A DNA stretch of 64,000 nucleotides from Ctena decussata (taxonomy: Eukaryota > Mollusca > Bivalvia > Lucinida > Lucinidae), in assembly GCA_963989385.1 (NCBI GenBank), contig OZ022508.1, positions 27,674,166-27,738,165 on the forward strand, written 5' to 3'. Every line of letters begins with the position of its first letter. Within the stretch, counting starts at the first letter, position 1. The position numbers and the translations under genes were made by a program. The notes under the pieces are model-generated. The model did not search any database. It was not told the origin of the DNA and saw only the letters and a program-made list of their open reading frames with translations. This document shows, in pieces, positions 56,937-64,000 of the stretch.

Positions 56937-57779
56937 ATGAACGACTTCTATCTAACACTTTTGAGTGACGGTTCTCTGAAAACTTTCCCTCAAAACACAC
57001 AAAGCTCTTTTACTGTGAGACTAGATCACCCGATAAATATCGAAAGTGAAAAGTGGGAAGTTGCTTTGGTGGAATTAATTACACCATCTCGAGTCAATAA
57101 TATTTCAGAAAACAATAACTTTTTCTTTTTGTCATTTCTGGACCAAGCGGTATTAAATGCTCAAGGAATAGATACGACAAAGGATTTGTGTGCTAGTGGA
57201 GAGGGCTGTCATGAATATAAATTATTTCTTCCTGAAGGAAATTACAACTCTCCACAGCATTTGGTGGATGAGATGCAATCTGTAATAGATACAAAACATG
57301 GATCTTTAATGAAACAAATAAATGCTTCTATCAGCATTACTTATGTTAAAACCACAAATCGTCTAAAAGTTGTTGCACAAAATCCAAACCAGGTCAGGAT
57401 TCGCTTTCCAGCTTCACTTGGACAAGCTCTTGGAGTTAATCCGGATATGTCAGAAAACCCCATTGGAAACGAATCATATGCTTTCAAATATGGAGTAGAC
57501 CTTAATATATTGCATAATCGCTTGTACGTGTACTCAGATGTAGTTGATTATACATACCTTGGTGACGTGACGGCCCCTATTTTGAGAGTTGTACCATTTG
57601 AGAATTCAAAACGCTCTCAGCAGTCACACAAAGAATTTGTCAACATGCACTACGTTCCAGTGGGAAAATCTTATATTGATCAAGTTCATATCAGTATCAA
57701 AGGTGATACCGGTAAAAATATTCAGTTCAGCTCTGGAAAGACTCTAATTAAGTTACATTTCAGGCGGCGAATTAAATAA
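56937..57779 (+). CDS. 280-aa Polinton-associated protein, putative virion structural
   Basis: Intact frame from the first ATG after the TATA box. N-terminus MNDFYLTLLSDGSLKTFPQN, then TQSSFTVRLDHPI and WEVALVELITP (residues 21-50), a middle FLPEGNYNSPQHLVDEMQSV block (97-116) and LGQALGVNP (161-169). The C-terminus has RLYVYSDVVDYTYLGDVTAP (195-214), ILRVVP, HYVPV and a basic end KTLIKLHFRRR (268-278). I recognise this architecture as a family spread through invertebrate genomes next to virus-like capsid genes in Maverick/adintovirus-type elements. A beta-rich minor capsid or penton-like role is inference and not demonstrated by motif. No signal peptide or membrane segment. No catalytic motif. 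AATAAA overlaps the stop codon, so the 3' UTR is almost absent. Family members I recall are often longer, so this could be a compact version. Confidence 0.88.
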   Translation: MNDFYLTLLSDGSLKTFPQNTQSSFTVRLDHPINIESEKWEVALVELITPSRVNNISENNNFFFLSFLDQAVLNAQGIDTTKDLCASGEGCHEYKLFLPEGNYNSPQHLVDEMQSVIDTKHGSLMKQINASISITYVKTTNRLKVVAQNPNQVRIRFPASLGQALGVNPDMSENPIGNESYAFKYGVDLNILHNRLYVYSDVVDYTYLGDVTAPILRVVPFENSKRSQQSHKEFVNMHYVPVGKSYIDQVHISIKGDTGKNIQFSSGKTLIKLHFRRRIK

Positions 57780-57780
57780 A
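57775..57780 (+). terminator. AATAAA overlapping the stop codon of the 280-aa gene
   Basis: The TAA stop (57777-57779) lies within AATAAA, so polyadenylation would follow within ~20-30 bases. An A-run comes next. Confidence 0.6.
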
Positions 57781-57830
57781 AAAAAAAAGAAAATTGTTTG
57801 ATTTCTTGTTGAATAAGACACAGGAAATAA

Positions 57831-57840
57831 GTATATATAC
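57831..57840 (+). promoter_or_regulatory. TATA box for the basic-protein gene
   Basis: GTATATATAC lies 54 bp upstream of the ATG at 57894. Confidence 0.65.
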
Positions 57841-57893
57841 AACACACTGTTACAAACGTCACCATTTCAAGTAAAATCTTGAGAGAAAGCAGA

Positions 57894-58304
57894 ATGTCTG
57901 GTAGTTCCAATAACCTAACAAAAGCACACTGTGGGCTAACTTGTGAATCTTCAGGCTTGCCTGTCATTCCTGTTGTACAAAAAAGAAAAAGAAATCCTTC
58001 TACCTTTGGACAGATTCGATACCTCATGAAACGATTGTCAACTGCTTTAGACAAAAGGCTCAGAGAGGGTAGACCTTTAAAGTATTGCCGACTATGCAGA
58101 GCAGAAATTCGTTCATTATGTCGTGAGGAGAAAGAAAAGCAACACAAACTCAAAGGATACATACACAAGAAGAATAAACAGTTAAGACGTTCCAGACGGA
58201 GAAAGAATGAATATGGGGGTCAGAAATGTCATAGACGTAGTGAAGCTAAAGAAGATATCAACAGACAGACAGAGAACAAGCTGGAGTTAAAAACAATAAA
58301 ATAA
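57894..58304 (+). CDS. 136-aa basic Cys-containing protein
   Basis: I start it at the first ATG (57894), in AGAATGTCT context, rather than at an upstream in-frame TTG. The protein has an AHCGLTC pair (Cys13, Cys17), a very basic stretch QKRKRNPSTF (29-38), a YCRLCRAEIRSLC cluster (Cys65, 68, 76) and a Lys/Arg-rich tail (HKKNKQLRRSRRRK, 91-104) with Cys112. The CxxC pair could bind metal. The charge suggests a nucleic-acid-binding, core-protein-like role, which is inference. No family is recognised with confidence. It has its own TATA box, and its AATAAA overlaps the stop. Confidence 0.75.
   Translation: MSGSSNNLTKAHCGLTCESSGLPVIPVVQKRKRNPSTFGQIRYLMKRLSTALDKRLREGRPLKYCRLCRAEIRSLCREEKEKQHKLKGYIHKKNKQLRRSRRRKNEYGGQKCHRRSEAKEDINRQTENKLELKTIK
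58295..58304 (+). terminator. Overlapping AATAAA signals at the stop of the basic-protein gene
   Basis: Two overlapping AATAAA hexamers (58295-58300, 58299-58304) include the stop codon, the same arrangement as in the preceding gene. Confidence 0.6.
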
Positions 58305-58562
58305 AGTGTTAGTCACTTTTTAAATGCTATGACGATTGAGTAACATTGGAAACTTGTATCAGTTTTCTAAACGTAGGTTTGTTAAAATTCAGTTGGTATT
58401 TAGACTATTGACAGAATTAATAAAACTGATATTAAATTATACACATTTTTTTCACAATTTTCTACATCATTTAGTTCACAAAAGTGCATGCAATTGGTAA
58501 AAATGTAAGAATTGCAGTGGTTTACCAAACTTAGCTCAAGTTCTTCAATATCTATTGCAGAC

Positions 58563-58570
58563 TATAAAAG
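58563..58570 (+). promoter_or_regulatory. TATA box for the zinc-finger gene
   Basis: TATAAAAG lies 43 bp upstream of the ATG at 58613, which allows only a very short leader. Confidence 0.7.
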
Positions 58571-58612
58571 AAAGAGTCAAAGGATAAAACTTCATTCTTC
58601 AACCAGTCGTTA

Positions 58613-59308
58613 ATGGGTCGATACCAGTGCAAGCAGTGCTTCCGTGAATTTGCTCGATCAGACAGCCTGAGAAGACATACGTCCAGTGGTGTTTGTAAAG
58701 CAACTACAACTATGTCTGACAGCGAAGAAAGTACTATCTCAGAAGCATCGGATGTAACTACAAACAGAAAATATTTGAAGGGAATGAAAGGACATGATAT
58801 CTTTGGAGAATATGATTATAGTAAACTCTCGGACGATCCAGACACAGAACCGTCAGAAGTGGAGACAGACAGTGAGTCTGCCAGTAAAGAGGAAAAACAG
58901 AAAGCCAAACGCAGGAAAATTCAAAAGACAAGTCCTTGGGATAGACTAATGAGAAGTACTTACAGAGACAATCAAGATCAGTTCGATGAAACAGTGGAAA
59001 ATACCATACAGGAGACACCTAACATCGATGTTGAATCAGCTGAGGAAATGGCATATGAAGAACTGAAACCAAAATACAGATCAACGCTGGTTACCAAGTA
59101 TCAAGACCTCGTGGCACTCGGGTCTGCTTTGAGAAAAGATCCTATCCACAAGAAAGTAATATCAACAGCTCACAGATTGAAAGAAGATGAAGACTATGAT
59201 GAAGAAGAGGCAATGCAGTATGCAGTGAAAAAAAGAAGATATCTACTTGAACGAAAACTTGACGAATATGAAAGACCAACTTTAACTGTTGAAGAGGAAA
59301 CCCAATGA
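58613..59308 (+). CDS. 231-aa protein with N-terminal C2HC zinc finger
   Basis: Residues 1-29 form a single finger, YQCKQCFREFARSDSLRRH...GVC: Cys6, Cys9, His22 and Cys28, i.e. C-x2-C-x12-H-x5-C with the usual F-x5-L core. It is followed by an acidic Ser/Thr-rich region (34-100) with a basic cluster KEEKQKAKRRK near 92-105 that could be a nuclear signal, and a charged, likely helical C-terminal half ending in Glu/Asp-rich sequence. One finger plus an acidic tail suggests a DNA-associated regulator, or a virion or terminus-binding protein of the element. That role is inference. It is intact and its polyadenylation signal lies ~200 bp downstream. Confidence 0.85.
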   Translation: MGRYQCKQCFREFARSDSLRRHTSSGVCKATTTMSDSEESTISEASDVTTNRKYLKGMKGHDIFGEYDYSKLSDDPDTEPSEVETDSESASKEEKQKAKRRKIQKTSPWDRLMRSTYRDNQDQFDETVENTIQETPNIDVESAEEMAYEELKPKYRSTLVTKYQDLVALGSALRKDPIHKKVISTAHRLKEDEDYDEEEAMQYAVKKRRYLLERKLDEYERPTLTVEEETQ

Positions 59309-59448
59309 CATTGATTCTTGATAGAACTTTGAAATTAACCATTTCAGCGATGGCAAAGCATTGAGATCATTTAAATAATAGTAGACCTGCAGTGGGACCT
59401 ATCAAAAGAGTTTTATTTACTATGAAAGACTAATGATCATTATGTAAA

Positions 59449-59485
59449 CGAAGACAGAGGGACGGTCCTAATCCTCTGTCTGTCG
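59449..59485. repeat. Small inverted repeat downstream of the zinc-finger gene
   Basis: GACAGAGG (59454) mirrors CCTCTGTC (59473), with GACGGTCCTAAT between them. Confidence 0.6.
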
Positions 59486-59507
59486 TAATGAATAGATGAG
59501 CGGGACA

Positions 59508-59513
59508 AATAAA
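59508..59513 (+). terminator. AATAAA signal for the zinc-finger gene
   Basis: ACAAATAAAGTTGTTCTG: a canonical hexamer followed by GT/T-rich sequence just before the right inverted repeat. Confidence 0.65.
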
Positions 59514-59566
59514 GTTGTTCTGAATTTAAACTGTTGTTAATTGTTCTTTTCTTCCTAGTTCTTATT

Positions 59567-60496
59567 ATTGTAACAGTGAGGTTTTGAGATGCATTGTGTC
59601 AGTCTGTCAGAAATGGGACAGGGTAAGCCGATTTGTCTAATGTGTAGATGTGGACATGTGGAAACTCCACATTGTGGATCCACATCATCCACATAACCTC
59701 CACATTGCATACACACCAAGTCCACATCATCCACATCAGCTCCACAATTTCAATGTGGATATGTGGACCTTCCACTTGACATCCACATCAGCTCCACAAT
59801 TTCAATGTGGATATGTGGACCTTCCACTTGACATCCACATCAGCTCCACAATTTCAATGTGGATATGTGGACCTTCCACTTGACATCCACATCAGCTCCA
59901 CAATTTCAATGTGGATATGTGGACCTTCCACTAGATACCCACAAGTTCAAGCACACTGGCAGCAGAGATCTTCTCGTCATCAAATGTAGTAGTCAGGCTT
60001 TAGAAGGCTAGTAAGAAATAATTTCAGTCCAGAACATTAAAATCTTGAGATACAAGATTTTATAATCCCCAAGAACAAGTACTGACGCTATAGAGTTATG
60101 CCTCTGGTATAGTGAGCCCCTGAGATACAGGGCCAAGAGACTGATAGCAGACGCATATTACTGTAAAGCCTCAGAAATTGAACAGAATGAACAAGAGTAT
60201 GCCACAGCAACTCATACCATCAACTAACGCTATAGAGTTATGCCTCTGGTATAGTGAGGTCTTGAGATACAGGGCCAACAGACTCATAGCAGACGCATAC
60301 TTCTGTATAGCCTCTTAAACCATCTCCTATGCCATTTAGCATAGACTTTTACCCTGAAAAAGATTAAGTTATTTCAAACTAGCCTTTTCAAGCTTACTAA
60401 AGTGGTGTCATCTCTGGCCTCATCCCGGCCGGAGACTCCCCCAGGCTGTGGACTTAGTCTCCGGACGATGAGGCCAGAGTGACACCCTTTACTACT
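59567..60496 (-). repeat. Right 930-bp terminal inverted repeat
   Basis: Mirror of 54547-55476 and of equal length, with the 52-bp units at 59725-59932 and the terminal hairpin at 60404-60485. Confidence 0.95.
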
Positions 60497-60502
60497 AATG
60501 TG
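60497..60502. repeat. 6-bp target-site duplication, right
   Basis: AATGTG directly after the terminal ...CCCTTTACTACT. Confidence 0.93.
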
Positions 60503-60605
60503 AAACGGACAAGAAACGCATGCTGAGGGATACGAACGGATTGAAGATTTTGTTCTCCTTCTGGCGTCCTTAAACGATATCCGGTAAGAAGTTGAAGCAC
60601 CTTTA

Positions 60606-62083
60606 ACACTCTACAGTCACGTGATACGCACGTTTCAATTATCTGTCTCTTTGAACCGAAATAAAAGCATATGAAGCATCTATCAGTAGTATGGGACAAA
60701 TCAACTTACAGACAGAACTGAAACAGAAGAACCGCATTCGGCACGTCTGTAGTAGAACTGCTGGGGGGGGGGGGTAAATTAATTCTATACATGCAACTGC
60801 ACATCTTCCAACCAGTAACCATTTTGGCTTTTATCTTTGTTTATTTTTCTCAAGTCAAGTTGGTTTAAACTGTTTAAACTGTGTTAACACCCAATTATAT
60901 ACCCATTTAATGCGCTGAGCCAAGCAAACGTATCGAGAAATTTGAAGCGGTCTGTTTTCCGTTATTTTCGTAAACAGAAAAAAAAGAAAAAAGAAAATAT
61001 ACTTTTTTCATTTTCGGTAAAACTAAACATATTTCATCTCATGCGTTGAAAATATCAGCAATTTCACTCGTGCTACGCACTCGTTGATATATTTTTAACA
61101 ACACATTCGATGAACTTTATTTGGTATTCACCTTACAAAGTAAACATCCTCTATATCTTTTAATTAACGCATATTAACTTATTTCACAATCGTATTTCCC
61201 TATGATTACGCAAAATGTGGGAAATACAGGGTAGGTCCAAAATTATTTGGTACTGAAATTGAATAGAAAGTTTTCATGATATTTGAATTTGTGTGTGAAG
61301 CAGATTGCTATACTAGGCGTAAAGCCCAAATGGTAGGATCTCCCATGGAGTCCAGAATTATCAAGCAAATAACAAATATGGATTCTTTCGCTGCCTTTTT
61401 AACAGCGGGGAATACTTCAATGGCAGCTTATTTTTTAAATTGTTTTAAACTGCTGTATCAAGTTTCGTTTTACACCAATGATTAACATTCTATGTACATT
61501 ACTGCTTATGCTTTTTCTCCCAGACAGGAATTAGTAAGCAAGCCAACTGCAAAATTCTGGTGAACAGAAAGAAAGACAAGTCATGTCCCATGAGGGATAA
61601 AATATTCACAGTTAATTAAGTCGTCATATCAGTGTGACAAGGATCGCATAAGATGATCGGGTAAGATTAATGAAACTGGAATTGTGTTCTCCGATAAGAC
61701 AGAAAAACGAACGTATTCAGCATGGATTTGGCCATTTGAAACTTAGATTTCTATAGTCAAACTTAAAACATACAATTTCGAAATTTGAGAAATGGCGATC
61801 CTACTCTAAAGCTAAATTTGGATTGCAACATGATCTTTCATCGATTACAAATTAATTTTGTATTACAGATCCTCTGGAATCAAGGGGCCAATCAGAAATC
61901 GAAAATAACACACTTGGTTTAATTTAGTTGTTCATACACATTAATGGAATGTTACAAACACTGCCTACGCCCCCTAGTATCGGCTTCAGCGGAACTTTGT
62001 TTTCAAGCTAACTTAAAATGAGGCCGAGGTCAATGATCCCAAAAAAGGACAATAAAATATATAATCTGCACTTTGATGAAGAA
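60606..62083. other. Intergenic stretch without recognisable genes
   Basis: It holds a G-run at 60763-60775, A-rich tracts and short ORFs with no domain. Confidence 0.5.
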
Positions 62084-62329
62084 CAGGCCCCGAGGTAATA
62101 AAACTTTTTCGTGATCACCTCAGCTGAGCATGAAATTTTCTCTGCTGATAAATATGAAAATGGCAACTAATGTTGGCATTTTCATATTCATAAGCAGAGA
62201 AAATTCCATACCCAGCTCAACTGAGCATGAAAACAACGGTAAATATCAGTAATTATCTATTAATTAGCGAGTACAATTTCATGCTCAGCTGAGTTGAGCA
62301 TGAAAAAAGTTTTATAACATTGGGGCCTG
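62084..62329. mobile_element. 246-bp foldback MITE
   Basis: The outer ends CAGGCCCCGAGGTAATAAAAC and GTTTTATAACATTGGGGCCTG are inverted. The inner CTCAGCTGAGCATGAAATT mirrors ...ATTTCATGCTCAGCTGAG, and there is an additional inner pair around TTTTCTCTGCT. Confidence 0.85.
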
Positions 62330-62497
62330 ATAGACTTTTTGAGGCCGCCACACGGCACTTGACACCAGCTGCAGTGAATATAAAATGAACTCTGAAGAAA
62401 GATCTTCTGGAATGAACGGACGAGTCAGAGAACCGAAAATAGCAGACTTAGTTCAACTGAGTCTATGCATGTGCAGTATTGTTATGTTACAACACGT

Positions 62498-62830
62498 ACA
62501 CTGGTCTGGCATTCAACAGAGGCAAAGAAGGCAACGTACATGCCAACGAAAATTTCTGACAATAAAACTTGATTGTTTTGGCAACTACTTGATTTTATTT
62601 CAATTTATCAGTTTACGGACCTGACAGTCTGTTACAACCCTTAGTCAGATCAGTTTTTCAAATAAATTCCGTCTGGTAAAAATACAATGCAAAACTTTTG
62701 ATTCTTATTCAACGAATCGGGGATCGGATGGTCCGTGGACAAGCTTTTGAAACATACTTATCCTAATGAGAGGTAATGTCAACTTCCTTTACGTCGACAT
62801 CGTTGCCCATGTTGAATGCCAGACCAGTTT
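62498..62830. mobile_element. Foldback element related to 18909-19536
   Basis: CTGGTCTGGCATTCAACAGA (62501) mirrors TTGAATGCCAGACCAG (62812-62827). The interior TTTCAATTTATCA, ...AATAAATTCCGT and GGGGATCGGATGGTCCGTG matches 19200-19450. Confidence 0.75.
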
Positions 62831-63516
62831 GATACTGCCAGCGCGTTAATAAAAATCTAAATGTATTCCTTACCTTTACTGCATTTATAGACGATAGATG
62901 TCGTGTAAAAAGGTACCTTATGGTGTATGCAAACAAGAAAGTAATAGACCAGCCTATGCATCCTGGCAGTGTGATCAGAGGCTTACCTGTTCGCATATTT
63001 TAACCAAGTTATAGAACTTGTAGAGTTCTCACAAAACTGTCGAAAGTGACTAAACCAAAATCTTATGAAAGTAGCAAAATTAAAATCTCTAGTCAAATAA
63101 TTGTAGTCATCTCACAAAACTGTCATGTGACCAAACCGGAAACTAAAGTGGCAAAAACCAAATGTTCGATTTGATCACTTTCATGCGTTTTGTGAGAATT
63201 CCATCATTTTTTCCATTTCTAAATCCGAATGTTTATTCTTATAACTATATATACATATGAGTCGAAAAGGATTGTTGTGTATTTGCTATCCGGTGTGGTA
63301 GTGGAATTGCACGTTAAACAGGCGTGCATTGTGCATTATATTTGCTATACAGAAATACCAGCAGAGTGAACTGACACGGAAGCTGGGCCTTGTTCATACA
63401 TGATTATATACAGTTTTTCGTTCGGAACCGCAGCCACAGCCTGGCGCAGCTCAAAAGAAGAAGTCGTTCAATGTTAAATTATAAAATTAAATCTTTTCAA
63501 AATCAGTGGCAGACAA
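62831..63516. other. Intergenic stretch without recognisable genes
   Basis: Short repeated phrase TCTCACAAAACTGTC near 63028 and 63110. No gene is recognisable. Confidence 0.5.
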
Positions 63517-63520
63517 AATT

Positions 63521-63757
63521 GAGCCGCGACACGAGAAAACCAACAAAATGGCTTGTGCGACCAGCGCAGACTCAGATCAGCCTAGGCATCCGCCCAGTCT
63601 GATCAGAGTCTTCGCTGTCCGCTTGGAGGTAGCATAGGCCCTTAGCTACCCTTTAAGAGCACGGCGAGGAGTTTGATCAGACTGAGCGGATGCTCAGGCT
63701 GATCTGAGTCTGTGCTGGGCGCACAACCACTTTGTTGGTTTTCTCGTGTTGCGGCTC
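63521..63757. mobile_element. GAGCCGCGAC foldback MITE, copy 8
   Basis: Complete 237-bp element with an exact AATT duplication (63517-63520, 63758-63761). The arms keep GCGCAGACTCAGATCAGCC and its mirror. Confidence 0.92.
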
Positions 63758-64000
63758 AATTAAGGATTCGCTGACAAGACTTAATGCGTATGGGTATACC
63801 ACCATGTTTTTCGCCATGTTTGTATAGAAGAACAGTATTTGAGATTTCCTATTGGCTTTCCTGCATGAAAAAAGTCCTCCTTAAACGTAGTCAAATGTGT
63901 AAAGGAAAGACTTTGCTGATTCGGGAACAAATTCAAATGTTAAGCATTTCTGTTGTTTTTTCAGCAAATGATTCATGTAGTTGTATCATGTATGTTTCAT

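Larger units (their letters stand above)
54547..60496 (+). mobile_element. 5,950-bp Polinton/Maverick-like compact element
   Basis: The element has 930-bp terminal inverted repeats (54547-55476 and 59567-60496), an exact 6-bp target duplication (AATGTG) and AG.../...CT termini. Six-base duplications, long inverted repeats and AG ends are hallmarks of Polintons (Mavericks). Inside are three intact, same-strand genes, each with its own TATA box and AATAAA signal, giving a virus-like compact layout. The usual core set (protein-primed DNA polymerase, retroviral-type integrase, adenoviral-type protease, packaging ATPase, major capsid protein) is missing, and 5.95 kb is far below the usual 15-20 kb. 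It is therefore probably non-autonomous and mobilised by a full relative elsewhere. Equal-length, apparently identical repeats and open frames point to recent insertion. Alternative: a distinct small lineage that borrows polymerase and integrase in trans. Confidence 0.88.
51800..60602. mobile_element. Older DNA transposon remnant hosting nested insertions
   Basis: Left end GGGTGCTGCCACACCTTACC and right end (reverse complement) AGGTGCTTCAACTTCTTACC share GGTGCT and TTACCGGATA at the same spacing, and both are flanked by TTA (51797-51799, 60603-60605). A 3-bp TTA duplication with G-rich ends fits PIF/Harbinger. Surviving interior (51820-52075, 54262-54540, 60503-60600) is rich in ACGGA/ACCGG. 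It is interrupted by SINE pieces, the 52389-53870 array and the 54547-60496 element. No transposase is visible. Confidence 0.5.

Noticed and set aside
54547..60496. Interpretation as a Harbinger, hAT or piggyBac element
   Set aside because: The duplication is 6 bp and the inverted repeats are 930 bp with AG termini. No transposase of those classes is present, and the three genes do not resemble theirs.

Overview
This is eukaryotic, AT-rich, repeat-dense DNA with no recognisable host housekeeping gene. Its repeats (tRNA-headed SINEs, many foldback MITEs, arrays carrying GACCTTGA/TCAAGGTCA, CCGTCCGTC-type runs) suggest a marine invertebrate, most likely a bivalve mollusc. That assignment is inference from repeat style and not from a marker gene. 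Everything that looks protein-coding is derived from mobile elements.

Layout. Positions 1-32 kb are intergenic sequence packed with non-autonomous elements. These include a ~235-bp foldback MITE family (GAGCCGCGAC... ends, at least 7 complete copies plus one half copy in the window, mostly with 4-bp target duplications), several tRNA-derived SINEs, two kilobase-scale direct duplications (8.1-9.75 kb and 11.56-13.05 kb), tandem arrays and several near-perfect palindromes. Positions 32-48 kb add two decayed LINE fragments on the minus strand. One of these (44.0-47.6 kb) is split by two foldback elements. A large array with ~0.4-kb units lies at 40.1-42.6 kb. At 48.9-49.5 kb (minus) is the first part of a Tc1/mariner-type transposase. 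It ends at a good splice donor and has a YY1/NRF1-like promoter region upstream, so it may be the first exon of an intron-containing gene.

The most interesting object is a complete-looking 5,950-bp element at 54547-60496. It has two 930-bp terminal inverted repeats that match base for base everywhere I compared them, is flanked by a perfect 6-bp target duplication (AATGTG), and starts AG.../ends ...CT. Between the repeats are three intact plus-strand genes: a 280-aa protein of a family I associate with Maverick/Polinton-type (adintovirus-like) elements and suspect to be virion-structural, a 136-aa basic Cys-containing protein, and a 231-aa protein with an N-terminal C2HC zinc finger. Each gene has its own TATA box and AATAAA signal. 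No polymerase, integrase, protease or packaging ATPase is present, so it appears to be a compact, non-autonomous and recently inserted relative of Polintons that would need helper functions. A GC-rich, hairpin-rich block with pol III-like boxes lies upstream of the first gene and may encode a small RNA.

The element sits inside an older nest. Outer inverted ends with TTA duplications (51.80 and 60.60 kb, PIF/Harbinger-like) enclose SINE pieces, a 146-bp-unit array and the 5.95-kb element.
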